Source of the DNA: Paraburkholderia xenovorans LB400
GTDB lineage: Bacteria > Pseudomonadota > Gammaproteobacteria > Burkholderiales > Burkholderiaceae
Assembly: GCF_000013645.1 (NCBI RefSeq)
Contig: NC_007953.1
Span: 1,116,001 to 1,180,000, forward strand
DNA length: 64,000 bases
Reading direction: 5' to 3'
This document shows, in pieces, positions 9,533 to 18,598 of the stretch; position 1 is the first letter of the stretch, and the number at the start of each line of letters is the position of its first letter. Below the pieces are notes generated by a model that saw only the letters and a list, made by a program, of their open reading frames with translations, searched no databases and was not told the DNA's origin. The translations under genes were made by a program, and so were the position numbers.

Positions 9533-10936
9533 CTAGACAGTCAGTGAAATACCGGCCCGCAGCCGTTGTAGTGGCAACACTAAAGCGGCCGCACAGACGA
9601 AGCCGAGTCCGACGGCGTGGTACGGCAGTGTCGAGAACACTTCGCCCAGGATCGCGATCAACGCCGCCACCGGCACGCCCACTGTGGCGAGCGGACGCAA
9701 CTCCCGGATCTGGTCGCGGCCGTCCGAAAGAACGTCCCATAGCATCAACGTCATACAGACAAACACCGAAATCGTCGCAGCGAACGCGACACCGATGGAA
9801 CCGAGCCACGGCACCAGAATCGCCGACGAAACCAGCAGGCAGAGCAACTGCGCCACCGTGCCCCGGGTTACCCGGCTCGGCCTCCCCGTGCCGCGCAAGT
9901 AGGAGGTCAGCAAGCCGACCAGCACACCGGCCGCCATCAGATAAACGAAGATGCGGAAAAACGGCACAGCCCCGCTCCATTGCGCACCGAGCGCCAGCTG
10001 GATGATGTCGCGGGCGGCGACGCAGAGAAACGTCGCGACCACGAGTGCGATTGTCCCCAACTGACTGAACAGCGCCAATGCGTAATGCGCGGCGCGGCTT
10101 TTGTCCCGACGCGCCAGTTCGGAAAAGTTCGGGAAAAGGTACTGACTCATCGCGATGCCAAAATCCGCCACGCCGAATTGCGCAAGGCGACTTGCAGTCT
10201 GATACAGGCCCAAAGTCTGCACGCCGAATGTCTTGACCGTGATGATCCGGTCTAACTGATTCACAATGATGGTGAGCAAGCTGCTCGCCCAAACCCAGCG
10301 ACCGAATTCCATGACCTCGCCCAATGGCCTGGTGTCGAAATTCAGCCTGGGCTTCGTCCTGAAAGCGATGTGCGAGGCGATGGCCTTCAGAAACTCCGAC
10401 AGCGGCAAGGCCGCGAGCACCCATACCACCTCGTGGTAGGTCAGCGCGGCCACAGCGGACATCACGAAATCAGCCATGACGAAGGTGGTCGTCAACAACG
10501 CGACCGTCCGAAACCGCCGTTCCCGCTGCGCGATGACGACACGCACGCTGGCGATGCATCTCGCGAACGGAACCAGCGCGACCATCCGCAGAACGGTGGT
10601 GCCCTCCGGGATGCTCATTAAGCGCGCAATCAGGCCGGAGGCGGCGAACAGAACAACGGTCAGCAACAAGCCGCGCAGCGCGGTCGCGGTCCATAGTGCG
10701 TCAAGGCTGCGCTGATCCAGTAGTTCCCGCCGCTGGATCAGCGCATGGCTCATGCCCATCTCGGTCAACGACTCCGCTATCGACAAGGCCATCAGGCAAG
10801 CCGCGATCAGACCGATGGATTGCGGTCCCAACAATCGCGCAAGCAGGAAGAATTTGAACGCCACCAACAGGCGCGACACAGCCTGTTGTCCAAAGACCCA
10901 GGTCACGCTGCCTTCGTCGAATCGCATCAGTTTCAT
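9533..10936 (-). CDS. wzx: Wzx-type oligosaccharide flippase
   Basis: This 467-residue polytopic membrane protein of the polysaccharide transporter (MOP/Wzx) superfamily would translocate the undecaprenyl-linked repeat unit across the inner membrane. About a dozen hydrophobic helices alternate with short basic loops. The N-terminal WVFGQQAVSRLLVAFKFFLL and the GIAMSQYLFPNFSELARRDK segment are typical of the family. It lies between fcl and the glycosyltransferase genes. The length fits a flippase rather than a Wzy polymerase, which normally has a large periplasmic loop that is absent here. Confidence 0.9.
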   Translation of the reverse strand: MKLMRFDEGSVTWVFGQQAVSRLLVAFKFFLLARLLGPQSIGLIAACLMALSIAESLTEMGMSHALIQRRELLDQRSLDALWTATALRGLLLTVVLFAASGLIARLMSIPEGTTVLRMVALVPFARCIASVRVVIAQRERRFRTVALLTTTFVMADFVMSAVAALTYHEVVWVLAALPLSEFLKAIASHIAFRTKPRLNFDTRPLGEVMEFGRWVWASSLLTIIVNQLDRIITVKTFGVQTLGLYQTASRLAQFGVADFGIAMSQYLFPNFSELARRDKSRAAHYALALFSQLGTIALVVATFLCVAARDIIQLALGAQWSGAVPFFRIFVYLMAAGVLVGLLTSYLRGTGRPSRVTRGTVAQLLCLLVSSAILVPWLGSIGVAFAATISVFVCMTLMLWDVLSDGRDQIRELRPLATVGVPVAALIAILGEVFSTLPYHAVGLGFVCAAALVLPLQRLRAGISLTV

Positions 10937-10952
10937 TGATTGCCGGAGGCGC

Positions 10953-11903
10953 TCAGGCCCATTTCAGGGCTTGCGTTTCGTGATGCTGCAAGAAGTCATC
11001 GTAGGTCGCGGCCAGCCCTTCCTGCAGGCCGATCTTCGCGCTCCAGCCGAGCTCTGCCAGCTTGCTGACGTCGAGTAGTTTTTGCGGCGTGCCGTCAGGT
11101 TTGCTGACGTCGAATTCGATGTCGCCGTCAAAGCCAACCACATGCATCGCGGCACGGGCCAGTTCCTCGATTGTGACGTCCGCACCGCAGCCGACGTTGT
11201 ACCACCCCTCCCCAATACCACGTTCGAGCATGAATATCACCGCATCCGCCATGTCGTCGACGTGCAGGAACTCCCGGCGCGCACGGCCTGTTCCCCACAC
11301 CGCAAGCTTGCTCGCGCCGCTCACTTTCGCTTCGTGGGCCTTGCGCAGCAACGCCGGCAGCACGTGACTCGTTTTCAGGTCGTAATTGTCGTTCGGTCCA
11401 TAGAGATTGGTCGGCATCAACGAGACGTACTGCGTGCCGAACTGCCGATTGAAAGCCTCGCAAAGCTTGATACCCGCGATCTTTGCAATGGCGTAAGGCT
11501 CATTGGTACTTTCCAGCGGGCCGCTCAGCAGGTAGTCCTCCTTGATCGGCTGCGGCGCTTCCCGCGGATAAATGCACGAGGAACCGAGGAACCCCAGCCG
11601 CTGAATGCCTGCACGAAAAGCCGAATGAATCACGTTGGCTTCGATGATCAGGTTCAGATACAGAAAGTCCGCTGGATAAGTCTCGTTAGCCAGGATGCCG
11701 CCCACCTTGGCGGCAGCCAGTATGACCACGTCGATCGCCTCGTCGCGAAAGAATCGTTCGACAGCAGCCTGGTCAGTCAAGTCGAGATCGGCGCGGCTGC
11801 GCGTCACGACATTGCCGTAGCCACGTGAAGCGAGATTGCGCAGCAACGCCGAGCCGACCATCCCACGGTGCCCAGCGACGAAGATTCGGGCGTTCTTGTC
11901 CAT
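10953..11903 (-). CDS. fcl: GDP-L-fucose synthase
   Basis: Fcl (WcaG) converts GDP-4-keto-6-deoxy-D-mannose to GDP-L-fucose with NADPH, in two steps (3,5-epimerisation and 4-reduction). The 316-residue protein opens with the Rossmann segment IFVAGHRGMVGSALL, has the Ser of FLGSSCIYP near residue 107, and the YAIAK (Tyr-x3-Lys) catalytic pair near 136. The ATG at 11903 is chosen; a GTG at 11912 overlapping the gmd stop would add three residues and cannot be excluded. It is directly downstream of gmd, as in colanic acid clusters. Confidence 0.95.
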   Translation of the reverse strand: MDKNARIFVAGHRGMVGSALLRNLASRGYGNVVTRSRADLDLTDQAAVERFFRDEAIDVVILAAAKVGGILANETYPADFLYLNLIIEANVIHSAFRAGIQRLGFLGSSCIYPREAPQPIKEDYLLSGPLESTNEPYAIAKIAGIKLCEAFNRQFGTQYVSLMPTNLYGPNDNYDLKTSHVLPALLRKAHEAKVSGASKLAVWGTGRARREFLHVDDMADAVIFMLERGIGEGWYNVGCGADVTIEELARAAMHVVGFDGDIEFDVSKPDGTPQKLLDVSKLAELGWSAKIGLQEGLAATYDDFLQHHETQALKWA

Positions 11904-11908
11904 GGTAC

Positions 11909-13027
11909 TCACTCGTTGTACTCAAATGTCTTGAAACCCGCCAGCGTCACCAACGCATCCCGCTTCGCGACCTGATAGTCGGCGCGCACCATTTCCGTGA
12001 CCAGTGATTCGAACGACGTAGCCGGTTTCCAGCCCAACTTTTCGTGCGCCCTGGTGGGATCACCCAGCAACGTTTCCACCTCGGCCGGGCGGAAATAGCG
12101 CGGATCCACACGCACGATCACGTCACCCCGCACTACTTTCGTGTCTCCCCCTACGACACGCTCGACAATGCCCACCTCGTCGACGCCCGATCCCTCAAAG
12201 CGCAAATGGATCCCCAGTTCCGCAGCGGCCTGCTCAACGAACTGACGCACGCTGTACTGCACGCCGGTGGCAATCACAAAGTCTTCGGGCTGTTCCTGTT
12301 GCAGCATCAACCATTGCATCTCGACGTAGTCGCGCGCGTGGCCCCAGTCCCGCAGCGCGGACATGTTGCCGAGGTACAGACACTCCTGCAGGCCTGTTGC
12401 AATGCGGGAGATCGCCCGCGTGATCTTGCGCGTCACAAAGGTCTCGCCGCGCACCGGGGACTCGTGATTGAACAGAATGCCGTTGCACGCGTAGATGCCA
12501 TACGCCTCGCGGTAGTTGACCGTGATCCAGTACGCGTACAGCTTGGCTACCGCATACGGACTACGTGGGTAGAAAGGCGTGGTTTCCTTTTGGGGGATTT
12601 CCTGAACCAATCCATAGAGTTCAGACGTCGAGGCCTGATAGAAGCGCGTCTTCTTTTCGAGGCCGAGAATCCTGATCGCCTCGAGAATGCGCAGTGCGCC
12701 GACACCGTCGACGTTCGCCGTATACTCCGGCTCCTCGAATGAGACCGCGACGTGGCTTTGTGCCCCGAGGTTATAAATCTCGTCGGGCTGCGCGCGTTGG
12801 ATGATCCGCACGAGGCTCGTCGAATCGGTCAGATCGCCGTGGTGCAGGACGAAGCGGCGATCGGACGCATGCGGCTCCTGGTACAGGTGATCGATTCGTT
12901 CCGTATTGAACAGCGACGAACGGCGCTTTATGCCGTGAACTTCATAGCCCTTGCTTAACAGTAATTCCGCAAGGTACGAGCCGTCCTGACCTGTAACGCC
13001 GGTAATCAAGGCAACTTTGTGACTCAT
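11909..13027 (-). CDS. gmd: GDP-mannose 4,6-dehydratase
   Basis: Gmd converts GDP-D-mannose to GDP-4-keto-6-deoxy-D-mannose, the precursor of GDP-fucose (or GDP-rhamnose). The 372-residue protein begins MSHKVALITGVTGQDGSYLA, the NADP-binding glycine motif, followed by HGIKRRSSLFNTERIDHLYQ and the SPYAVAK (Tyr-x3-Lys) catalytic pair near residue 158. The start at 13027 has a GAGGAG ribosome binding site; an upstream extension has no family similarity. Together with ManC and Fcl it completes GDP-mannose to GDP-fucose supply inside this operon. Confidence 0.96.
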   Translation of the reverse strand: MSHKVALITGVTGQDGSYLAELLLSKGYEVHGIKRRSSLFNTERIDHLYQEPHASDRRFVLHHGDLTDSTSLVRIIQRAQPDEIYNLGAQSHVAVSFEEPEYTANVDGVGALRILEAIRILGLEKKTRFYQASTSELYGLVQEIPQKETTPFYPRSPYAVAKLYAYWITVNYREAYGIYACNGILFNHESPVRGETFVTRKITRAISRIATGLQECLYLGNMSALRDWGHARDYVEMQWLMLQQEQPEDFVIATGVQYSVRQFVEQAAAELGIHLRFEGSGVDEVGIVERVVGGDTKVVRGDVIVRVDPRYFRPAEVETLLGDPTRAHEKLGWKPATSFESLVTEMVRADYQVAKRDALVTLAGFKTFEYNE

Positions 13028-13094
13028 GGTGTCGTACTCCTCGTAATCGATGCGCCGAGAACACCCTCGCGCCTTTGCTCGGGTCTGGTGACGG

Positions 13095-15299
13095 TTATTT
13101 CGCGTTGCTTTCGTAACTGTAGTAATACGTGCCATAGCCAAGACGTCTCTGCGGCACATCGGTAATCAGCACGCCCTTCAGGGCGACGCCGACATTACGC
13201 AGACGGTTGGTGCATTCCAGAATCTCCGCCATGGGATGACGGCCATGACGTACCACCAGTAAGGTCGTACCTGCGTTCTTACCGATCAGCGCCGCATCGG
13301 TCACCGCCAGCAACGGCGGTGTATCGACAATGACGATGTCGTAAAGACTCGAGACCTGCTCAAGCACCGTTTTAAAGCGCTCGCTCATCAGCAGCTCGGC
13401 GGGATTCGGCGGTAATAGGCCCTTCGGTAAAACATCCAGATTCGGCAATACGTCACGCAGCACCGCACCGCTGATGTCCAATCCCGCGATGACATCCGAA
13501 AGTCCCGGCTCTCTGGACACGCCGAAATAGCCGTGCAAGTCGCCGCGCCGCATATCGGCATCGATCAACAGGATGCGCTTGCCGCCGCTCGCGAGCACGG
13601 CCGCGAGATTCACCGACATGAAGGACTTCCCGACCTCGGGACGCGGACCGGCAATGACGATTATGTTATTGGCAGCATCGAGCAAGCCGAACTGCAGCGC
13701 GGTGCGCAGACTTCGGATCCCTTCAATGGCGACGTCATGCGAGGCAATCGAGGCAAGCACGTGATGACCGGAGCGGCCACGCCGCATGGCTTGATACAGA
13801 CGCACCTGCGTTTCACTGTGCGGCACCGCCGCGTAGACCGGCAAGCCCAGCGCCTGTTCGATTTCTTCGCTGTTTTCCACGCCGCCGAACAATGCATTTT
13901 TGACGAACGCCGCTGCTGTCCCCGCAATAAGCCCCAACACTGCCGCCAGCACAACCACCAGCGCCCGTTTGGGCTTGACCGGCACCTCGCCCGCGACGGC
14001 GCGGTCAACCACGCGGACGTTCCCGACCTGTCCGGCCTTGACGATCCGCAACTGCTGTGCGCTGTCCAACAGATTCGTGTACAACTCCGTGTTGACACGC
14101 ACATCACGCAGCAGGCGCAGGGCGGATTGCTCCGTGTCCGGCAAAGTCGACACGCGCTTGTTCAACTGGGTCTGTTGCTCTTCGAGCGAGGCGATCTGCG
14201 CATCCAATGCCACCACCCCAGGGTGCGATGGTGTAAAACGCTGCGCCATCTCTATCTGCTGTTGCTGCAGATCGACGAGTTTGGTTTTGCTGTCGACTAT
14301 CTGCTGCAGCAGCAGGCGGCTTTCCTCGGTCAGATCGACTGTTCCCTTCTGGTTGCGAAATGCGTTATAGCGATCCTCCGCCTGATCGAGCTGTGTGCGC
14401 AGTTGCGGCAGTTGCTGGTCCAGAAAGCTGAGCGTGTGCTCCGCTTCGGCGGACTTCCGGTCGATGTTCTGCTGGACATAGGTTGCGGCAATCGTATTGA
14501 TGATCTCGGCGGTGCGCCTGCTGTCCGCGCCATCGAGCGAGACACCTATCACGCCGGATTGCTTGGTTTTCTCGGCGATGACGAGTGCATTCTGCAACTG
14601 ATCGATCGTGAGGAGCGTGGAGGCGCGGCTGAGAATGAAGTGTGTGCCTGGTCTCGCCTCGAGACGCGCTACCCGCAATTCAACCGGGCCCGCTGGATCG
14701 CTGCCGTGGGCGACGCTGCCCACCTGTCCGTGAAGAACAACGTCGCCATCAGGATCGAGCAGATCGAATTTGTCACCGCCGCGCGCCACCAATGTGTATC
14801 TCACGTCGTATCGGTCATGCGGCACATCGAATAGCGATACGTCGATCTTCTCGCCGCCCCACGCGAAGCGCACCAGGCCGAATAGCGGCGGCGTCAACTG
14901 GTTGTCGCCGGCATGCCGTGCCAGTATGGCGCCGACCAGTGGGAAATAACGCGGCTGAGCGCTGATATCGAGGTGCAGTGATTGCACTGTCTGGCCGACC
15001 ACGAGTCGCGAGCGGATCAGCTCGATCTCCGCGTCGGCGGTCTGCTTGGTGTCGAAGATGGAGGCCAGTTCGCCCAGCGCGTCCTTGGTAGCATTGGCGC
15101 TGTCCTCGACCTGGATCATCGCGTCCGCGCGATACACCGGCCTTGCGATAAACGCATAGAGAGTCCCGATTATCAATACGGTCGCTGCGATCGCAACGAT
15201 CAGCTTCCAGCTCTCCGCAACGACGGAAAGATAGTCGGAGAGATGTATTTCGTCACCGTCCGACGAATCGATGAATCGATTTTTGTTTACGGATGCCAT
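13095..15299 (-). CDS. wzc: Polysaccharide co-polymerase tyrosine autokinase (Wzc, BceF-like)
   Basis: Wzc is the inner-membrane BY-kinase that controls EPS chain length and export together with Wza. The chain has 734 residues. Order: cytoplasmic start, membrane segment near 31-51, Wzz-type periplasmic domain with coiled-coil stretches (about 260-400), second membrane segment near 425-445, then the kinase domain with Walker A GPRPEVGKS near 550, Walker A' ILLIDADMRRG near 575 and Walker B IVIVDTPP near 650. The tail is a tyrosine cluster (YGTYYYSY), the usual autophosphorylation site. wzb, 3 nt upstream, encodes the cognate phosphatase. No good ribosome binding site is seen, fitting coupling to wzb. 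Confidence 0.95.
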   Translation of the reverse strand: MASVNKNRFIDSSDGDEIHLSDYLSVVAESWKLIVAIAATVLIIGTLYAFIARPVYRADAMIQVEDSANATKDALGELASIFDTKQTADAEIELIRSRLVVGQTVQSLHLDISAQPRYFPLVGAILARHAGDNQLTPPLFGLVRFAWGGEKIDVSLFDVPHDRYDVRYTLVARGGDKFDLLDPDGDVVLHGQVGSVAHGSDPAGPVELRVARLEARPGTHFILSRASTLLTIDQLQNALVIAEKTKQSGVIGVSLDGADSRRTAEIINTIAATYVQQNIDRKSAEAEHTLSFLDQQLPQLRTQLDQAEDRYNAFRNQKGTVDLTEESRLLLQQIVDSKTKLVDLQQQQIEMAQRFTPSHPGVVALDAQIASLEEQQTQLNKRVSTLPDTEQSALRLLRDVRVNTELYTNLLDSAQQLRIVKAGQVGNVRVVDRAVAGEVPVKPKRALVVVLAAVLGLIAGTAAAFVKNALFGGVENSEEIEQALGLPVYAAVPHSETQVRLYQAMRRGRSGHHVLASIASHDVAIEGIRSLRTALQFGLLDAANNIIVIAGPRPEVGKSFMSVNLAAVLASGGKRILLIDADMRRGDLHGYFGVSREPGLSDVIAGLDISGAVLRDVLPNLDVLPKGLLPPNPAELLMSERFKTVLEQVSSLYDIVIVDTPPLLAVTDAALIGKNAGTTLLVVRHGRHPMAEILECTNRLRNVGVALKGVLITDVPQRRLGYGTYYYSYESNAK

Positions 15300-15302
15300 A
15301 AA

Positions 15303-15743
15303 TTAGTGAGTCAATCGAATCATTGCGTCGAGCCAGTGCGCCACACCGCGCTCGATCTGCGTCATGGCCATTTCGAAGGCCGCGCGTCCTTTGCGGTATG
15401 GGTCCAATACGTCCGTGCCCTCGTGCTCGCCGAGGCGATAGACCTTTCCCTTCGCGAACGGATAGTTCGTTTCGATCCTTCTGCGCTGTTCCTGCGTCAT
15501 CGACAGAACCAGTTCCGCCGAGCGTATGTGGAGCAGGCTCAGGTTCGCGGCAAGATGGCTTGCGATGTCAATCCCACGCTCTGCCATCAATGCGACAGCG
15601 ATGGGATCCGCGCGGCGGCCGACGAGCGCGGCCCAGCCGGCGGACATCACGCGGACGCCGGGCAACTGCTTTGCGAACAACCCTTGCGCCATCGGACTTC
15701 GGCAGACGTTTCCTTCACATACAACAAGGATGTTGTCTATCAT
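15303..15743 (-). CDS. wzb: Low-molecular-weight protein-tyrosine phosphatase (Wzb, BceD-like)
   Basis: Wzb dephosphorylates the tyrosine-rich tail of Wzc; the phosphorylation cycle is needed for EPS production. The 146-residue protein carries the P-loop C-x5-R-S signature in VVCEGNVCRSP at residues 8-16 and the general-acid Asp in VLDPYRKG near 113. Length and layout match bacterial LMW-PTPs. It overlaps wza by 4 nt and precedes wzc, the conserved wza-wzb-wzc order. Confidence 0.95.
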   Translation of the reverse strand: MIDNILVVCEGNVCRSPMAQGLFAKQLPGVRVMSAGWAALVGRRADPIAVALMAERGIDIASHLAANLSLLHIRSAELVLSMTQEQRRRIETNYPFAKGKVYRLGEHEGTDVLDPYRKGRAAFEMAMTQIERGVAHWLDAMIRLTH

Positions 15744-16912
15744 TTCGTCACGACCGCGCCGGTCAGGCCTGCATTGATGGCGGGCAGCAGCAGATTCAGC
15801 ACGCGGCTGAAGCGAACCAGACCGTTACCATCCACATACACCACGTCCCTGGGCTGCAACTCGAATTGATTCGCCAGCACCATGGCGACTGGCGAGTGCG
15901 CATCGAGATGAAATATCTGCGGCGTCGTGCCGGATGCACCGCGAATCACATAGAGCTGCGCTGCGTCGGCACTCGCGGTATTCACGCTGCCGGCTTGCGA
16001 CAGCGCGTCGCTCAATGTCAGCTTGCCGCTCTTCATCGGAATGGCGGTGACAGGCTTGTTGACCTCACCCATCACATAGACACCGTTGTCATCGCGAGAA
16101 ACGACACGCAGCAAGTCGCCGTTTCTCAACAGAATTTTTGAGGGGTTCTGACTGTTCGAGAGCATGCTCGAGAGATTCAGCTGATACGACAGGCCGTCCC
16201 GCACGAGAACCATCCGGCTTTGATCGGCCGTCGTATTGAAGTCGCCGGCCCGGCTGATGGCTTCGAACAGCGTCAGTGGCACGTCGTTAATCGGAACAGC
16301 GCCGGGTGCGCGCACCTCCCCGTCCACATACACCTGCTTGGCGCGAAACGAGGCCACACGAACCGTCACCTGCGGACGCACGAATACCTTGCTCAATGCC
16401 GCGTACACCACCTGCTGGCTTTGATCGACACGCAGACCGGCAACATGAACGTTGCCTGCGTACGGCATCTGCACATCGCCGTTGCTGTCGATCACGAACC
16501 CCTGAGCCGGATCATAGGGACGGTTGTTCGTCTGCGTCTGCGTGCCCAACGCCGCCATCAGCTCAGGGTGATCCCATACCGTGATCTGCAGCACGTCGCC
16601 CGCACCCAGCGTGTACGGCTCGGGCTTACTCGCCAGTTCATGCAGTTGTTGCACGTTCTCCCGCGCATCTGCCTCGCGCATCCTTTCCGTTAAGGCGATA
16701 TTGATATCGGTAATCGGAATCTGCATCTCGATCGGCGGCACCTCTGAATTCCCGTTTGCGACTGGCAATGTCGCCGGAGTAATCATCCGCATGCCAGGAG
16801 CGACAGCGCAAGCCGACAGCGCGGCACTTGCGGCGCTGCTCAACAGCGCACGAGTACAGCGGCGAACAAGACGTCTCGCTCCGTCTCCACTACACTTCCC
16901 CAAAAAGCCCAT
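15740..16912 (-). CDS. wza: Polysaccharide export outer-membrane lipoprotein (Wza, BceE-like)
   Basis: Wza forms the octameric outer-membrane export channel for the polymer. The 390-residue precursor has a basic N-terminus, a hydrophobic signal and a lipobox ending ALSAC (Cys near residue 35). The Poly_export domain begins at YTLGAGDVLQITVWDHPEL near 98, followed by SLBB repeats (VYVDGEVRAPGAVPINDVPL near 195 and VYVMGEVNKPVTAIPMKSGK near 280). A ribosome binding site AAGGA precedes the ATG. It opens the wza-wzb-wzc part of the operon, 262 nt downstream of wcaJ; that gap holds no gene I can support. Confidence 0.95.
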   Translation of the reverse strand: MGFLGKCSGDGARRLVRRCTRALLSSAASAALSACAVAPGMRMITPATLPVANGNSEVPPIEMQIPITDINIALTERMREADARENVQQLHELASKPEPYTLGAGDVLQITVWDHPELMAALGTQTQTNNRPYDPAQGFVIDSNGDVQMPYAGNVHVAGLRVDQSQQVVYAALSKVFVRPQVTVRVASFRAKQVYVDGEVRAPGAVPINDVPLTLFEAISRAGDFNTTADQSRMVLVRDGLSYQLNLSSMLSNSQNPSKILLRNGDLLRVVSRDDNGVYVMGEVNKPVTAIPMKSGKLTLSDALSQAGSVNTASADAAQLYVIRGASGTTPQIFHLDAHSPVAMVLANQFELQPRDVVYVDGNGLVRFSRVLNLLLPAINAGLTGAVVTK

Positions 16913-17174
16913 CAGATATTCCTTGAATTTCGGTCAGCTCTTCTTTTATGTCGCAATCGACTTTCTGCCCAGCAATGACGGAAAGCCATTTCCCGGATTA
17001 GCGAATGCGCGTACAGATCCGCATTCAAATGCTTTCCGCAGCTACGCTTCGCCGGGTATATGCCAGACCTGGAGGAATCAGTCACGCAGCTCCCGCGCGA
17101 GCCGACGGTCGTCATGAACGGGCCGCGGCGTCAATTCCGGAACTTGAGCAACCCCTGGCTGCGTGTCTGGATCG

Positions 17175-18554
17175 CTAGTACGCGTTGCTGCTAACCAGTC
17201 CCCTGGCCACGGTTGTCATGACAATTCGCATATCCAGCGCGAACGACCAGTTGCGCAAGTAGTAAAGGTCATGCTCGACCCGCATTTGCATCTTCTCGAT
17301 CCGGTCCGTCTCACCGCGGAATCCATTTACCTGCGCCCACCCCGTAATACCCGGTTTGATCCGATAGCGATGGATATAGCCGTTGATGACTTTCTGATAA
17401 AGCTCGTCGTGCTCGATCGCATGCGGGCGAGGGCCGACCACCGACATTTCGCCACGCAACACGTTGAAAAACTGCGGCAGTTCGTCAAGGCTCGTGCGCC
17501 GCAACAACGCGCCCACACGGGTGATGCGGGGGTCGCCTTTCGTGGCCTGGGTGATCACACCGGTCTTTTCAGCGTGCGGACGCATGGTCCGGAACTTATA
17601 GATCTTGAACACGCGGCCATCGGCCCCTTTCCGATATTGCGTAAAAAACACTGGACCGCGTGACGAACACTTCACTACCACTGCGATAATCGTCAGCACC
17701 GGCATCAGGACGAGTAATGCGAGCGCCGCAAACAGGCGATCGAAGATTTCCTTCTGCACGATCGCGCGTGCTGGCAAAGGCGAGGCCACGAGGCTGATTG
17801 CCGGCGCTCCGATCAGGTCGATCACGCTGCCTTCGAATAACGCCATGCTGCGCACGTCAGGAATGAAGCGGATGTTCACGAGATCGTTACGGAACTCGTT
17901 GACGAAGTGCAGCATGGTCGACGCTTCCGATAACGGCAAAGCCAGCCAGACTTCCTGTACGCCGTGGCTCCGGACATGCTCGGCAAACGTGGGAAAGTCG
18001 TCGAACAGCGGCACGCCTTTCCAGGCGGCGCCACCGCCAGGCTCCGTGTTAAACACTGCGGACGCGCGAAAACCACTGGCAGGGGATGCCACCAGTTTGC
18101 CCACCACTTCGTGGCAATGGGCACCGACCCCGAGCACGGCCACGTTGCGCAAATTCAGACCGGCATAGCGCACGCTACGCAGCACCGCATGTAACAACAG
18201 CCGCGACGCAATCAATGCACCACCCGTGATCGCGGTCCAGTAGGCGACCCACAGGCGCGAGATGAAATCCGTGCGATGCAGCGAGAACATCAGTACCAGA
18301 CCGCACACCTGCACCACCAGCCACGCAATCGACACCTGGCTCGCCAGTCGCAGCATCGAACGGCCGCGCCATGACTCGTACACGCCAAAGACCGGAAACG
18401 ACACCAGCGCGAAAGCAACGGAAAAGGTAATGAACGCCCCGTCTCCCCAGCTCTGCCCCAGATCCTGAAAGCGGATTTGCGACGCTACCATGGCTCCGCC
18501 TACAATGAGCGACACATCGACAAGCCGCGCCAGTAACCCCCGTATCCCGAGCAT
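17175..18554 (-). CDS. wcaJ: Undecaprenyl-phosphate glucose phosphotransferase (WcaJ, BceB-like)
   Basis: WcaJ starts the repeat unit by moving glucose-1-phosphate from UDP-glucose to undecaprenyl phosphate. The 459-residue membrane protein has hydrophobic N-terminal helices, a CoA-binding-like middle (AVLGVGAHCHEVVGKLV near 145) and the C-terminal bacterial sugar-transferase domain: KIYKFRTMRPHAEKTG near 318, RRTSLDELPQFFNVLRGEMS near 352, VGPRP near 374 and the final ITGWAQVNGFRGET. It lies 44 nt downstream of manC. The UDP-glucose would come from GalU, encoded at 24.1-25.0 kb. Confidence 0.95.
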   Translation of the reverse strand: MLGIRGLLARLVDVSLIVGGAMVASQIRFQDLGQSWGDGAFITFSVAFALVSFPVFGVYESWRGRSMLRLASQVSIAWLVVQVCGLVLMFSLHRTDFISRLWVAYWTAITGGALIASRLLLHAVLRSVRYAGLNLRNVAVLGVGAHCHEVVGKLVASPASGFRASAVFNTEPGGGAAWKGVPLFDDFPTFAEHVRSHGVQEVWLALPLSEASTMLHFVNEFRNDLVNIRFIPDVRSMALFEGSVIDLIGAPAISLVASPLPARAIVQKEIFDRLFAALALLVLMPVLTIIAVVVKCSSRGPVFFTQYRKGADGRVFKIYKFRTMRPHAEKTGVITQATKGDPRITRVGALLRRTSLDELPQFFNVLRGEMSVVGPRPHAIEHDELYQKVINGYIHRYRIKPGITGWAQVNGFRGETDRIEKMQMRVEHDLYYLRNWSFALDMRIVMTTVARGLVSSNAY

Positions 18555-18598
18555 CTCGCGATTCCCCGCCTGAAGTTGGATTGCTTATACGCCGCGCG

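Noticed and set aside
9123..10424. Long minus-strand open frame of 433 codons inside the flippase and GT4 genes
   Set aside because: It is an Arg/Gly-rich shadow in a GC-rich region covering two well-supported genes in another frame.
16913..17115. Short minus-strand frame between wcaJ and wza
   Set aside because: 67 codons with no family resemblance or ribosome binding site; it ends at the wza start and looks like spacer.
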